This document shows positions 38,543 through 52,024 of a DNA stretch of 64,000 nucleotides, one piece after another. Position 1 is the first letter of the stretch, and each line of letters opens with the position of its first letter. The DNA is from Hydractinia symbiolongicarpus (Eukaryota > Cnidaria > Hydrozoa > Anthoathecata > Hydractiniidae), in NCBI RefSeq assembly GCF_029227915.1, contig NC_079877.1, forward strand, positions 24,329,851 through 24,393,850. The letters are read 5' to 3'. The translations under genes and the position numbers were made by a program. The notes under the pieces are model-generated. The model was not told where the DNA came from, did no database searches, and saw only the letters and a list, made by a program, of their open reading frames with translations.

Positions 38543-38596
38543 ACTAAGGCGTGTTGGGCAACTAAGGCGTGTTGGGTAACTAAGGCGTATTGAGTA
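38543..38596. repeat. 18-bp tandem repeat, three copies
   Basis: Units ACTAAGGCGTGTTGGGCA, ACTAAGGCGTGTTGGGTA and ACTAAGGCGTATTGAGTA. Confidence 0.9.
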
Positions 38597-38998
38597 AAAT
38601 TTCAAATTTTTACAATTTTCTACTCAGACATGACAACATGAAGATTGTTTCAAAAACTGAACGCTGAATAATGCGGAAGCTAGTAATCTAAAAACTATAA
38701 ACGTAAAATAGTATATCAAAATATAATGGAGGTGTGTATATACAATAATGCAAATATGATGGAGATAAACACCGACAATAACGACGAAAAACAGACAGAT
38801 CGAACACTTTGTGTATAATGCTTTGCTTTTAGTCCGGTACTCAAATTTAACCTCTACAAACATTTTATTTTGAAAAAGACTTAAAAATTGTCAAATTAAA
38901 GATCTCTAGGAGGTCGAACATTTACTAGAAAATCGTGTAACGTGTAAAATACAAATTTAGTTACCAGATCCTAAAACAGAAATTGTCGAAACTGACAT

Positions 38999-41900
38999 TT
39001 ACTTAGAGATTGGAGTAAACTCTTTCAAAATATTTCGTGCAATAGAAAAGTTGTTGTTGGCAACCGTCAACGCTTTTTTGATCGCTTCTCTCGAGTAACC
39101 CTGAGCCATTAAAATTTGAAAGTCTTCATCGTAATACTGCATTGGATTCGACGCGTCATTTCGTGTTTGTCGGCCGTCAAAAAACCTACCAGGACCTGCC
39201 ACAATGACTTCACCAGTTAGAGGGTCAACAGCACTGTTTACACGAGATTCCGATTCAGGAATGTTATCCACCGAAGTAGCTGGACTCATCCCTCGGCGGT
39301 GTACCCCAGCGGTTGGCATATTACGACCGTGTGGTGGAATAGGGGGCGGTGCATTTTCACCCTCGTCTGTCGATGTAGTAAAAAATGGATCGGAGAATGG
39401 ATCAGCAGCATGATCCGACATAGGTGTATCGGCCGAACTTGAACTATGTACAGACCGCGACGGAGCATTTTGGTCGACAGGGGAATGGATAATCGGAACA
39501 GGCGAGTCGTAGTTTTGCATCGCGTTGTCTTCATTGCTGTCGTAAAAATCCTCGCATTCAGGCAATACTTCCGATAACGCAGCCATATTGTTAGGCAAGG
39601 GATAATACACTTCATTACCTTTTCGATTTTGCGATTCGTCGTTGTTTGTTGTAGCAAAGCAGAAAGCCACGTCAGCATTAAATTCATCGTCAAATGGAGA
39701 GACATTACCCTGGTTCACCTTCAAATTAACTGGTAACAAACTTTCTGGGATTAACTTCTTTTTATCCGTCCCTTCATTCTCCATAGACGACAAAGATTTT
39801 CCTTGCCGGTTCTTTTTTGGTGGCAACACTGGAGTTGGAGAATCATTATCGGATTTTACAACAGCAAAGTCTAGTGACAACGTATCTGGCCTCTCTAAGT
39901 CGTTCTCTACGGATGGATCTTCGCTCTCCACAGACGGCGGTAGAGGCACCGGTCGGCTGGGGTCTAGCTTTCTTACACTGTCACTACGAGTAAAGTTTTG
40001 AAAGATTGGTTTCTCTTCTTGTTCCGGTGGTATTGCGTGCGCACTTGAGGAAGGTTCGTGTGGATTTTTCGGAAACAAAAAAGGATCTGCGTTAAAGATT
40101 GGCTCGTATAGTTTTGTGTTTTCGTTGGCAACTTTTTTTAGACTCATGCTACAAGACCTATTGAAAAATTCTCCTACTTCTTCGAAATCCTCTTTATCAT
40201 AAGAGCGGTCTAAGTTCTCGTCCGAACGAGTACGCCTTTTTAAAGAAGAATTACACTCCGGATCAAAGTTCATTGGTGTCCGTTTCATTTTTAAGCTACC
40301 ATCCTTCCTAACAGGTTGAAATCTGTCGGGTGCCGGCGACAAACTGCGACACATAAATGGATTACGTTCTGGAAGCGCCGGAGCTGAATCTCGCTGTCGT
40401 GCTGGAATGGGCGGTATAAAGCCAACGTTGTTAGTATCAGCATGATTCAACCCACAACGTGAGTGGATACCTTCCGAGAGTAACTCGCTGCTGTTAGCTT
40501 TAACTGCATGTTCTCGTAGTAAAGAAGAATTTCCTTTGTATGGCTGAGGTATTCTCGGTGGTACGGCACCGTCATCAAGACCAGGTGATGGTACTCTGCG
40601 GCGGCTGTTGGTAGGCGAACCATTCGGAGAATGGAAAGGTGATGACTGCGGAGAATGAAGCGGACTTGAGCGGGGTGACCGCTGCGGCCTGTCCCAACAA
40701 CTTTCGAAATTCGGCTGACGATGAGGCAGAGGAGGCGGGCTTACTATCACGGGAGGGGTGTTTTGTTCAGTTAAGTCAGCGTTTGAAATTTGTGCAGTAG
40801 CGGAAAAAAGCTGTGCGTCATCTACGTTAGTGTCACGTGTCATGTTTGATGAAACCCAATTGGTTGCATCCTGTTGAAGAACAAAAGAAATGATGTGACT
40901 GGAAGACAGTTAGCATATAGTTACGTAGTAATGATAGATTAGGTTATGGTTAGTGGGATGGATATTGGTTCACTTTCATTCTTGGTTGATTAAGACGCGG
41001 TGGCAATGGCGGTGGTCGTTGTTCCTGAATGAATAAAAACACAACCTGCATTTTCTTCACGAAAACTTTGCGTACATAGGTACCATAGAAGCCTCTTTCT
41101 CACAAGAAGTAGTTCTAATTAACGCCCCTTTAAAGGGGCGTTTACTAAAAGAGGGTGATTAATCTGGGCGTTTATAAAATATTTTTTTAATTATCATGGA
41201 GGCGTTTATTACAGGTGGTCATTGTATAGAAGGAAATGTTTGTTAGAAGAATTATGGTAATCAATTATTTTTAGTAGATACTTAGCTAAAATACGTGAGC
41301 AGATCGAAATATGTTTTTTTGTTTTCCTCAAAACTAAGAGAATGAAGGCTGGAGCTATAAGGATCTGTTAATGAAGTTAAAGGCCATTTTTAATCTAGAA
41401 TGTTCAGAACTTAGGATTTCCAAAAACTGGAAGAAAAGATAAAGAATAATTTATCTTTTACAATGGAATTACTTCGAAGCAACTACTAAATGCAAGGTAT
41501 TGATTGGATAAACAACAATACGATACGTAGAAAACCAACCAACCGTGAAACTATCATTACAAGAGTGACAGTGAACCCGTTTTGTTAATAAACCTTCCTG
41601 GATTCGATACCTCAGATGTACCGCAGCTTTTCTATCGACGCCTTATAAAATCGCATTACATTTTAGAAATCCTCTCTTAAGCTTTTTAAATTCGTATTTT
41701 TTAAAATCCAATAACAGATAAACGTCCTGCTTTCGTAATGTTATGAAAAGGAGGTTGCTAAGGTGATGTCAGATTACAAAAAGATTGATCGTAACAACGT
41801 CACAGTCTATTTTGACGGCAAATTAAGAAAGGATCAACAAGTATCAATCCAATACTTTTTTAAAACTTCGAAAATTCAGGGAAGGTTACTAAACTTGGTA

Positions 41901-44900
41901 GATATAAGAAAAATAAAACAAAAATTACCTCAAATTGGCCGGCTGCCGGTGATTCCGGGCGTTTTCTTTGTGGTCGTTGATGGTTGCCTCGGTCGGGGAG
42001 GTGCGGCAGTGATTGTTGATGCATCTGATGAGGTGGCTGAATCATTTCGGCGTGATTGATCTCTTCGACACGATTATTATGAATTGGCATTGAGCGAGGC
42101 AAAGTCTCATTGGGAGCCGAAGGTGCTTTATTGCCGACGCGTGGAGGATTATCCGGCGACGTGTCGTTTTTTGTTTTTTCAGCTTTTAATTTGTGAGAAA
42201 ACGGATCGACGATCACATTCTCAATTCCCTTAATATCAGAACGGCAAAAAGGACAACCTAAAAAAATAAATGCAATATATGCTACAGAACTTCGTCTTTT
42301 TCACAAACAACCTGGTAGTGTAGTGCAAACCTAATGTTAGGTTTAACTACACTACGCGATAAGTGTATGAAAAGTTACAGCATTTTACAAGCAAACTCCT
42401 CAAACTGTTATTTCAAATATGTCGTTAAACTTTACGGCGCATTGATAAATGACATGTCAATAAACATGCGCTTTTTTTGAGTGGAGCAAAGACAAAATTA
42501 AAATATATTGCTTTTATCCTTAATTCTTGTTGACTTTTAGTGTCAAACAGGTAACGAACTTTTTATAATCAATTTTTTTTGAGAATCGAGTTAATTTTTT
42601 TAGCTTATTGGTAGTAGACTAGTAATAGAAGCATATAAGAAGCATACTCTCGGCAGAAAAACAAAATAAAGGATGCTGACGACATATTTAAATAAGGGGG
42701 GAGGGGATGGGGCATACCAGTATATGCCCCATCCCCTCTGAAAAGAAGCTAATTCTTTATTTATCATACATACACCACTTAATTTAAGAATCACCAACAT
42801 CCAGGGTACAATTTTTAGTTCGTTTCATCGATTTTACGATGTTGATTTAATGTTTTTAGAGAACTCGATAAAATAATAATTTGATAAATGCGATAATCAG
42901 TTGACGAAATACACAATAAAACGGATAGAATCGGTATTACAATAGAAGATAGATTATTATTTTCTTCCATACCTGTTCCGCCAGTATCCTGCCAGTGTAC
43001 CAAACATAAGTGGCACATTAAATGACCACACGGCTCGATCTTCGTGTCTTTGTCATTTTCAGCGCAGATCTTGCACAGTTGGAAGGTTGATCCCATTTCG
43101 ACATAGATTTCGTACTGCTCTTCGGAAACTTGGATATGCTGTTCTTTCGATTCCACTAAGAAAGGTTGCAAGTCTGGATTGAAGTCCTGTCCATTTGGGA
43201 ATATGTAACTGGAAATAAAAAACCGAGTATGGATTGTACGATACTTTTTTTAAGAAAGGGTATTTTTAGGTATTATTTATAGTGAATTCTTATAAGGTAA
43301 CCACACTTAAAATAGGAAACAAAAGTAAGAATATCAAGGACAATTAGGGGGCGAGAGTCCCTTTCGAATTTTTCGCCCTCGAAGAAATTTAAGCAAAAAA
43401 AAAAGACTTTTTAAGAAAAAATTTCGCTGAAACAAAATATCCTTTTTTCCCACAATTTTCCAATAAATTCCGCGATTTTCCACGTCATTGAGACAAAATC
43501 TATAAAATTCACTGATTTTCTCTGAAGTCGTACATAACCTATAAAATTTCTTAAACAAACAAACTTACAATCCATCTCGTGCCCCATCAACCAACGCTTG
43601 CATTAATGTCTTGTGTTGCGGAATGGTTTGCAATATTGTCCCCTCTGCAGTAACATACCCAATAGCCCACTGACCCAAGCGAGTACATGACAAGCGAAAG
43701 ATGTAACTAAAAAAAGATATAAAGAAAAGACGTTTACAAGACTGTTGTGACCATTGACTTATCACCACAAAGGAAATGCTTTATTTCCTAAAAACTAACA
43801 CGAAATAAATTTTGTAAAACATTACTACATATGCATGGTGACGCAGTAAACAGAAAAAAGATTTAAATAAAAAAATAAAAAAATACAAAAACATTTGTGA
43901 CTCATATAAATGTTAGAATACTTATGATTTATATAAAATACTTAGTTTGTCAAGCAAAAGAGTGTCTGTGACCTGTGAAAAAAGTGGATAGAGAGCAATT
44001 TACACCCACCTGCCTGGCTTATGAAAATACTTTGTGAGGGTTTCTTTTACTTCGTCATATGTCAAAAATGCCAGATAGCCAGGATGGGTGACTGCCAGTA
44101 AATTCCAATTTTGTATGATGTTCGACCACGGTGCAAAGAGTCTTGTGAAGACATCAAATTCGAATATGGAAACGTGCTCATTAACAACAAAGTCAATAGT
44201 GGTCTTTAAGGCAATGGCTTCCAGGTTAGATCCAATTGGATGAACTGTTTGGAGATGTTCTCGAAATTGCTTCCACGGCACTATTGTTCGACTGAAAAAG
44301 TAAAACATGTCAAAGAATACACTTCAAAAGGCGTAAATATATAGCTGTAGAATTTATCCTGTTATACATAGCATGTTTTATGAAATTTGCAGTGTGGCAT
44401 GTGTGCATCATATTTAATACCTCTCCTGAAAAAACTCTTAATTTGTGGAGCCACCCTGATTATTAAACTCTACTTAACCTAATTTGATCTAGGGGTTATC
44501 AAATATACTAGTATATAGTAGCAACTACTTGCCGCCCTTGTTTACCATGATACGACAGTTGTTCTTTCAAAGATGATACATATGCACCCCTTTTTTTCCA
44601 AAGCGATGATTAGCCCCAACACCAACTTTGAACCCAGGGCTGGTTCCCTTTTTATAAACCCTGGGGTCGAGGTTGCACCAACACGCGAAGTGCACAATGA
44701 AAGGATACTCAGTGCGTTTTATCTGATCACATGTGCACATTTTTCCTCTGCAAGCTTCTATGCTAGGTTTAAATCTGGAAGTTACATGCACACTCGATTT
44801 TGTTTCTAGTGGATTTTTGCAAGAGCAGCAAACAGTCTATAACTATTAGGATCCGGAAAAACTAACAAAATAATTCCAGTTAAGTTTTTTAAAGAATTAT

Positions 44901-47900
44901 TTCCAGTTAAGTTTTTTAAAGAATTATTTCCACAGTAATTTATACACGGCTGAATTTCTTGCTACATTCTACCTCACTATAAATTGGATTATATTTATAC
45001 TGTTTTGCATACACAATCGATACTTTCAAAATGTTTAAAATGCAGTCTGTGAAGCATTTAAAATAAAACTTTATTAATATTTATTTAAAAAAGGAATTAA
45101 AAAATCTCAATCAAAAAAAAAGATTTTAAGACAAATAACACTTTTTTCAGACACACGCATGAAAAATGTAAAAGTATATATCATACAACATAAAAATATA
45201 GAAAAAAAATCAGGCCAACAATTACTTTAAAAATATTAAAGCTGCAGGTCTATACCTGCAGCTTTAATATTTTTAAATTAAATTTATAGGTTAAAAAATT
45301 TAAAGGCGTAATCTATAAAATCTGCAAAAACAAAATCTTTAAATATATGCAGCAGTTCATGTTAAAGGGAACCCGAGGTATAAAATGATGTTGGACTTAT
45401 ATTATACTAACAAGTCTTTTTAAATTGTTTAAAAAGCTCTTTTCGTTCTCAAGATATTCACATTTAAAGAATTTTAGATTTAATTATGCTGCATAAATTA
45501 TGATGTCATATTTCAGTAATAGCAAATTTGGATATTTCCTTTCATTATTAAATTTAGACCTGATAAGGAGTGTGCATTCAAACTTTATCAATGCATAGAT
45601 ATTATAAAGGTTAATTGGTTAACATAATTTTTTTGCCAAAATGACACCCGCTTGCGCGTCCCAGGCCTCTTAATTTTTTGCTTGGGACTCAGTGAGTAAG
45701 TGCGTAACTGTGTTGCAGTTTGATTGTTTGGAAAAATGCAAGTGCTCTCTCTTTCCCAAATTCCCACTTGGAAATTCTTATTCTTTGTGTGTAGCTAGAA
45801 GTGCGTATTTGCGTTTGCAGCTTTTATATGATAACCAAGAGTTTTCTGCACAAACTCTACAGTTGCTCTTGGTGTTCTTCACAAAGCCACCCACCCACCA
45901 TGACAAACGTCCATTTAGCTTTGCAGCAACAAAGGTTTATGAGCTCGTTCACAAATACGCACTTCTAGCTACACACAAAGAATGAGAATTTCCAAGTGGA
46001 CTCAGTGAGTAAGTGCGTAACTGTGTTGCAGTATGGACATTTGGAAAAATGCAGGTGCTCTCTCTTTCCCAAATCCAAACTTATACATTCTTTTTGCACA
46101 GCTGAATGTCAGCATGACTACTTTACAGGACTTTAAAGAACTTTTTTATAAAGAAAAACAATTAAAATACTGCAACTACTTATATTTCATAGACATATAG
46201 CTAGCTACCACCTCCAGGGTGTAGGCTTTTTAAGCAGTGTTCAAATGATGAGTCCAGCATGGAAATTGATCTAGCTAGCTATGAACATTATCAACAAAGT
46301 AATTTTCACAGCTATGTAATGCAAGAATGTATAAAGTTGTCATCATTAAAAGATTCTTCCAGATCAATGTCATTATGGCATCAGCGTCAGTTACACAGTG
46401 ATACTCACTCAAACCTTTCTATGGTCGCCGCCATGAGTTTGATTGCCCAAACCTGGCTTTTAAGTACAGCTTCACAATTAAATTTTTCTTAGGTTCTATT
46501 CGTTTATTTTAAAGTTTGTGATACTTTAAAGCTGTACTACTTAAGTAGTTTGTTTACACGAAATCAAGTAGCACAGCACGAAACGCAAGAAATTTGCTCA
46601 GCAAAAAAAAATCTTTTTATTCATGCCTGGCGGACTAAGACCTTGATTGGTGATGAGAGCATAGCTTTTCATATATGGAATCAAACTTGGCACAGTATTG
46701 ATTGTGTCAGCACTTTTGCTGTGACATCATCAGAAGCTTAAAACTTGTCAAAAATTCCCTAACAACCATGTGTCAAAACCTTTTGAAATGATTTCCCTTT
46801 GATGAAATAAAGTTATTTTGTAAGATCAAAGCTCTAGGAATTAAAAATTTGTAGTTTTAAAAAATAGACAATATCTCTGGAAAGTATAGGCAGGGGGCTA
46901 ATCAAGATTTTTTTTCAGTGCCAGTACTGTTGAAAATATTTTTATAAATATGCTATCTTGTTGTTTTGCTGGCATGTGCTTGGTTTACATTAGAAAAGAG
47001 AGTCGCTCAAAAAAAACCTGTCTCTATATTTTGGTCACCCAAATTAGATTTCCCAAAAAATAGGTAACCACTGTCTAAATTGACCTGGACTGGAACATAA
47101 AAACGAACAGGAAATGTTCAACAGATAAATAATAAACACAGCAAGTATCATAGCTATAAAACGTAGCAAAAAAGAATATGTTTTGCAGCTTCTGTTTTAG
47201 ATCCACAGTGTATTTTACTGCTATGCAAAAGAAGCTTAGAGAAAATTCAAACTTATGAGTTTGCTATGAAAGATAAGATTGCTTGATTTAAATATGCATT
47301 TGTAATAAATATCTAATTAAAAACCAGATTGCACAAGTAAACTAAATCTCATCATCCAATCAAGCAATTCTACATTTAAAAAAACATGCTAACATGTTTT
47401 TTCCTGGCTAATACTAATGTATAAAAAGACTTTGTATCTCTTATAATAATACGGAGCTTCTGTCTGTGACTTTTGCAAAGTGGATAAAATTTCTTTGATA
47501 AAGTCTATAAAACATCGCCTATAAATTTGTTCTGTAAATTAGCAAACTTTGACGTTAAAGCAATATTGACGTCAAAGGAAAGTATATTAAGATTAGTGAA
47601 GCCATTGCATTGCACTTTTAAATTTAAGGCTTAATAACTTGGAAACGGGTGAAAATAACTGACGTCATCTCCTGCGTGGGTAACTAGGGACCACCTAGGA
47701 CCAATTTGGGTAAGTTTCCCAAACCTGGGTCCCCAAATCCGTTTCGGAATGGGTGGGTTGATGACGTCATCAAAAAACCTTTAAACCCTAATATCTCTGC
47801 AACCGTTTGCCAAAAGTACATAATCCTATACATTTTCTTGATCAGCGTTTCAAGATCTATACGATAGAGGCAACAGGCATACAAATTTCTAAAAAAAATT

Positions 47901-50194
47901 TATCGGTTTTGACGGGGCCATTGCTGACGTCAGCAAAATCTTTAAATTCTTATATCTCATTAACATCAAAATTTTTATCCTGCTTTAGTGGATTTTTCCA
48001 CGGGCTTTATCGACTAGTAACACAGTAATACAATACAGAAAGCATTTCAAAGACTGTCTATGATTATACAACTAATACAGTAAGATAGCAAGATTTCAAT
48101 AAAACCTACATCTACTCATCAACAGGAGCAATTAAGTTATGGAATGGAGTAGCTTGAAGCTTATTTTTAAAAGTAAGAAGTTCTGCAAAAGTTTGTAATA
48201 GGATCTATTATTTAATAGCAAAAAACTAATTAAAAATATATAGATATTTTATTTTCAATGTTTTTAACCTATCGATTTTGCTATAGATTCAAAACAGAGA
48301 AAAAATCTCCCTATATAACATCCTATAGAGAAAACCAGCTCAACATAAAAAAAACAAATTCGACATAGATTACAATTTATCTAGGTTTCAGTATTACTTC
48401 CATTATGAGAAGTTTGTATATTTACTTACTATAAATTTTCATAATGGCAGATAGATTATACGTAATGTAATTCATTAACTATACCATTTTTACGTAGTAG
48501 TCATCTTCCTATATAATAATACAAAAATTGTGTGTCAGGTAAAGAGGGGGGGTGCATGTCGTTTTACAGGTTGAAAATTGGTAACTTTCATTATTTTTAG
48601 TTGAAAAATGAAATATCTTAATCAGCGCAACACAACACCAAAGTCGCATTTCAGCCCTTTTAGTCAACTAATTTTATACATCTAAAACGTTTGAAACAGT
48701 GTCAGCTGTGATGGCAATACAGTATTCACAATAGTAAATTTTCGTTGTGAAAGATTTTACCAATGATAAAACTAAATTATGTATTTATCATATAACTTTA
48801 TCTTCTCCATCTACCATCATATACATGGTATACTGTATTTTCTCTAATAAGAGTCCCCTGCACACAAACATCTTTAATTCACACATGAATTTATTTGTTA
48901 AAGTATCTCCGATTTTGTAAACTTGTATGCGAATGTTATTGCTATACACATGAAAGAAATGTGTTTTGTCTATACATGCAACGAGTTATAAAAAATCTTT
49001 AGTCTTCTTATTTTAGCATGTTTGTTCGTACACGCACGCCTTTACACACTCTAAAAAATTTAATTTCTTTCGTGATTTACAAGAAAAATAAATAATCTCA
49101 CTAGGTAAATAGTGAGATTATCTTTGGCTAAAATAGTTGTACTTTAAGTGAAAAACAAGATTGATTATTATTGTCGTAACATCCTCCTTTATTATGATTA
49201 TTTGATATGGTGAAAATAAGCTTAAAATGTAACCTTTCGATTAAAATAGTCGATACCACATAGGAAAAAGGATATAAAAACAAGGCAGAATACACTTGTC
49301 ATTCATAACTCGACACTAAATCTGCCACTGCAATATACAAGTCCCTCATTGTACCAGTATATTGTAGTATATTATCAATTGTCATGCCAAAAACACAAGC
49401 TGAACGTTTAACATTGGTCGATAATCGTGCAAGGAAAATCATACGTCGTGATTATGCAACACCTGAAAATACTGACATCCCCTCTTTCAATTATATATAG
49501 CTATACAACCTCATCCAAAAACAAAGTGATCATTTTTGTGAGCTGAAATGTATGGTATAGGAAAAAACTATGATGGGAAACAAAAATATACTAATAATGC
49601 AGAAACAACAGCCATTTTAAATTTGATAAATTAATGGTTATACCTCGATCCAAAAGATGTGTTCCAGAATTCAACTGCATCAGCTTTTGTTATTTTGAAA
49701 TTATTGCCAATGTAGCAGCCATGTGGAAAAATTGCTTTTAAATCTGATAGCATATGGCTAAATATTAAGCTTAACTTTGTTAGTTTCCTTCTGGAATTGT
49801 CCCTCTCATCAAATACTCTATCCTTACTTTCTTTAAATAACCTCAAAACTTGCTTGCATTTGTGATCAAGATTCTCCAAGTAAATCTTAAAATATTCATA
49901 TTCATTAAGTTGCTGTAATTTATCATCATAATTTTGAAGTATAAGTTTTAAATGAGAATGGGTTTCTGGCAAAATATCAAGCATAAAAGGTGGACTATTA
50001 TTCAAATTCAATCTTGGATTTTGACATAGTCGTAAAACCTTTTCAATCGATCTTCCTGCTTTTTCGAAAGCCTTTTTATCAACTATAATTCTTGCAGTGG
50101 AAGAGACTGCTAAAGATAAAGTATCTTGAATTCTTGAGAACCATGATCTTACGCTCTCATTTCCCCTTTCCTCATCCACATTCACTGCCGCCAT
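38999..50194 (-). CDS. CBL: CBL-type E3 ubiquitin-protein ligase; seven exons
   Basis: The exons are 50194-49644, 44291-44010, 43706-43569, 43208-42973, 42257-41929, 41024-40974 and 40870-38999. The phases agree, giving about 1152 aa. CBL proteins bind activated receptor tyrosine kinases and attach ubiquitin for down-regulation. Order: 4-helix bundle (about 38-165), EF-hand-like segment, SH2-like fold with R282 in YIFRLSCTR, and linker with Y356 and Y359 in [10 protein letters not shown]. The RING has C369, C372, C384, H386, C389, C392, C404 and C407, with W396. A long Ser/Pro-rich tail carries PPPLPPR motifs (exon 6 and after), and a UBA domain ends the protein (about 1104-1152). The tail makes it longer than human CBL (906 aa). 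Intron 1 is about 5.4 kb. Exon 6 has a weak donor (GTGAAC). The start MAAVNVDE has a good initiation context (AACATGG). A single CBL/CBL-B-like gene is expected in a cnidarian. Confidence 0.96.
42701..42738. repeat. 16-bp perfect GC-rich palindrome, 6-bp loop
   Basis: GAGGGGATGGGGCATA at 42701-42716 is the exact reverse complement of 42723-42738. It lies in intron 4 of the CBL gene. A stable hairpin is expected in RNA of either strand. Confidence 0.9.
44625..44678. repeat. Hairpin MITE, divergent member
   Basis: AACCCAGGG at the left and AAACCCTGGGGTCGAGG at the right lie in intron 1 of the CBL-type gene. Confidence 0.55.
44874..44929. repeat. 28-bp tandem duplication
   Basis: TTCCAGTTAAGTTTTTTAAA followed by GAATTATT occurs twice in succession without change. 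Confidence 0.9.
45226..45277. repeat. 24-bp perfect palindrome with 4-bp loop
   Basis: The arm 45226-45249 (ends AAAGCTGCAGGT) is the exact reverse complement of 45254-45277; the loop is CTAT. Confidence 0.93.
45688..46076. mobile_element. Nested repeat: 48-bp inverted arms flanked by ~76-bp direct repeats
   Basis: Inverted arms lie at 45764-45811 and 45952-45999 (one mismatch; the left arm begins CCACTTGGAAATTCT). Directly outside each arm lies one copy of a direct repeat, 45688-45763 and 46000-46076, beginning ACTCAGTGAGTAAGTGCGTA, with a few differences. The 140-bp centre has no coding potential. This may be a partly duplicated foldback element. Confidence 0.8.
47640..48010. repeat. Dispersed-repeat-like block with repeated TGACGTCA/T motifs
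   Basis: TGACGTCA or GACGTCAT occurs at about 47660, 47762 and 47924. The surrounding text is internally similar (AAACCTTTAAACCCTAATAT near 47777, AAATCTTTAAATTCTTATAT near 47936). It ends with TTTTTCCACGGGCTTTATCG, linking it to the CCACGGG family. I infer a repeat copy; no second copy of the block is in the window. Confidence 0.4.
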
Positions 50195-52024
50195 GTTTTT
50201 ATGTTCTTTCTGTATTCTGGCACAAAATCAAAAGTAAACATTTTGGATAACCAATCTTATATGAACCGGGTTGACTAAAACATTTTTTCTTTCCTCCCGG
50301 AAATCAGTGTACAATAAAGATCATGTATTATATTTTACAGAAAACAAACTTAGGTCAATATCTTAATGTTTAAATTGCTTATAACAGATACTATAATTTT
50401 ATATGCCAGCACATTCAAGAACAATCAAGTAAGTCCACATTTCGGTATGATCGCTGACTTGGTGAATTTACTATTCTTTCAGGTCTGTGTTTCTGCAATA
50501 AAAGCCTCCCACGCAATTTATATTAAATCTTAACAAAAGCTGTTTCGATAAAATATACTTTTAATTTGTACAATACTTTTATTAGTATTTGAGCAGACAC
50601 CGAAGATACTTATTATACAGGCAAATAAATAGAAAACCAAATCGCCCACACCACGTAAGATCTCCAAAAAAACAACAACACGTATTTTTCGTGGTGCAAA
50701 AAAAAGTAAAGAAAGAAAGAAACCAAAACTGACAGTAGACATCCGAAATTGAAACTCACGGGATGCTTCTTTAAATCGAAATCAAACTTCGTCCCAAGGC
50801 TTTTTAAGTTTTTTGTATGAAGACAAAATCGCCTTAAATACAAAAAATGTCCTGGGTATGAGGTTGATCAAATATATTTATTATCAACAACAAACAAGGG
50901 GCGTTCATTTTCACAAGGGGGGGGGGGGGCTGCGGGACGTTTACAAATTCGAACCTATGGGCTGTACACTCCTCTTACATGGACAGGAATCTTGACACGT
51001 AAATTTGATATCTTATTTTTAAGAACATTATACGCAAAGCCGAAAGATATTAGGAAGAAGGGTGAGAAGCAGAGAAGACAAAAGCAAAATCATTGTTTTG
51101 CTGACTTTATTAGTGCGGTTAAAACTCTTAATAATTATTATGAAAAAATTACAAAATATTCTTGTAATAAATAACAAAAACAGGTGCGAAATTCCCTAGC
51201 TATAAATAAATAAATACATAAATATATCTGTAGAAAAGATAGGTATAAAGGAGTAATTGTAATTTTAATAGAAATCTGGTTCCAATTTTATAGAAGTCTG
51301 GTTGCGAGTTTATATAGAAAATTGACCAGGTAACCGCTACAACGCGAAACTACAATATTTTTTGAACGCTAGATGTGTTCTACGAGTGGTATTATAAAAG
51401 TGCGTTTAATCTTTTGTTTTGCGAAGATAGCTTCTACATTTAAATTTAATAATTGAAAAATCAAAAAAAAGTAATGTGCAATTCTAAACAAAAACATCCT
51501 GTACAAGCACGTAAAAAGATGATATTAAGAAAACTGACAATCAAAACACGACTTCGTGTGGCAGGCAAAAAACAAAATTACCTCGGTTTTTACCTCGGTG
51601 AAGGTTTTACACGCTTTTTTCCTTTATAAGAATATGCTATATAAGAATATCAGGCTGGAATTTCAGGTCAAAAATAATAGATCTGTTGTTTAGAGCAACA
51701 AAAAATAATGACCAGCCTGGTTAGAATTTGGGTGTTCTTATAAAACAAAAGCGTGTATGTACACAGTTGGTCTTTTAAAACGGAATATGATTCCACTCTA
51801 TACTTGACGACTTCATGGAGTAACGCTTTTTAATGTTCGCAATCTCCCAGGTATTGAGGAGATTTCTAAGTTTAGCTTAAATTTACGGCTTATTTCATAC
51901 TTTTTCTTCCTGTCTTCAAAAAATACTACCAGGGGTAAATAAAAATAACTATATATTTTAAAGTTTGTATCGATAGCACTATCCAAACGTCACACAGATG
52001 ACAAAAGTTTAAAGCTACCCGGTA
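50195..52024. other. Spacer between the myosin 3' end and the CBL gene
   Basis: No gene is supportable. It holds a hairpin MITE at 50787-50866 followed by a G run at about 50919-50929. The part next to 50194 must contain the CBL promoter and 5' UTR, but no defined element is visible. Confidence 0.5.
50787..50866. repeat. Hairpin MITE, CTCGTCCCC family
   Basis: CTTCGTCCCAAGGCTTTTTA at the left pairs with TGTCCTGGGTATGAGG at the right, in the spacer between the CBL and myosin genes. Confidence 0.65.

Larger units (their letters stand above)
36139..38998. other. Spacer between the SLC27A-type and CBL-type genes
   Basis: No gene is seen. It holds a hairpin MITE at 37480-37537 and a three-copy 18-bp tandem repeat at 38543-38596. 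The left part should include the promoter of the fatty-acid transport protein gene and the right part the 3' UTR of the CBL gene (minus-strand AATAAA near 38864). I can define neither precisely. Confidence 0.5.
44292..49643. other. 5.35-kb intron 1 of the CBL-type gene
   Basis: No coding exon is recognised inside. It contains a divergent hairpin MITE (44625-44678), a 28-bp tandem duplication (44874-44929), a 24-bp perfect palindrome (45226-45277), a nested direct/inverted repeat (45688-46076) and a dispersed repeat with several TGACGT(C/A)A motifs (about 47640-48010). Confidence 0.7.
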
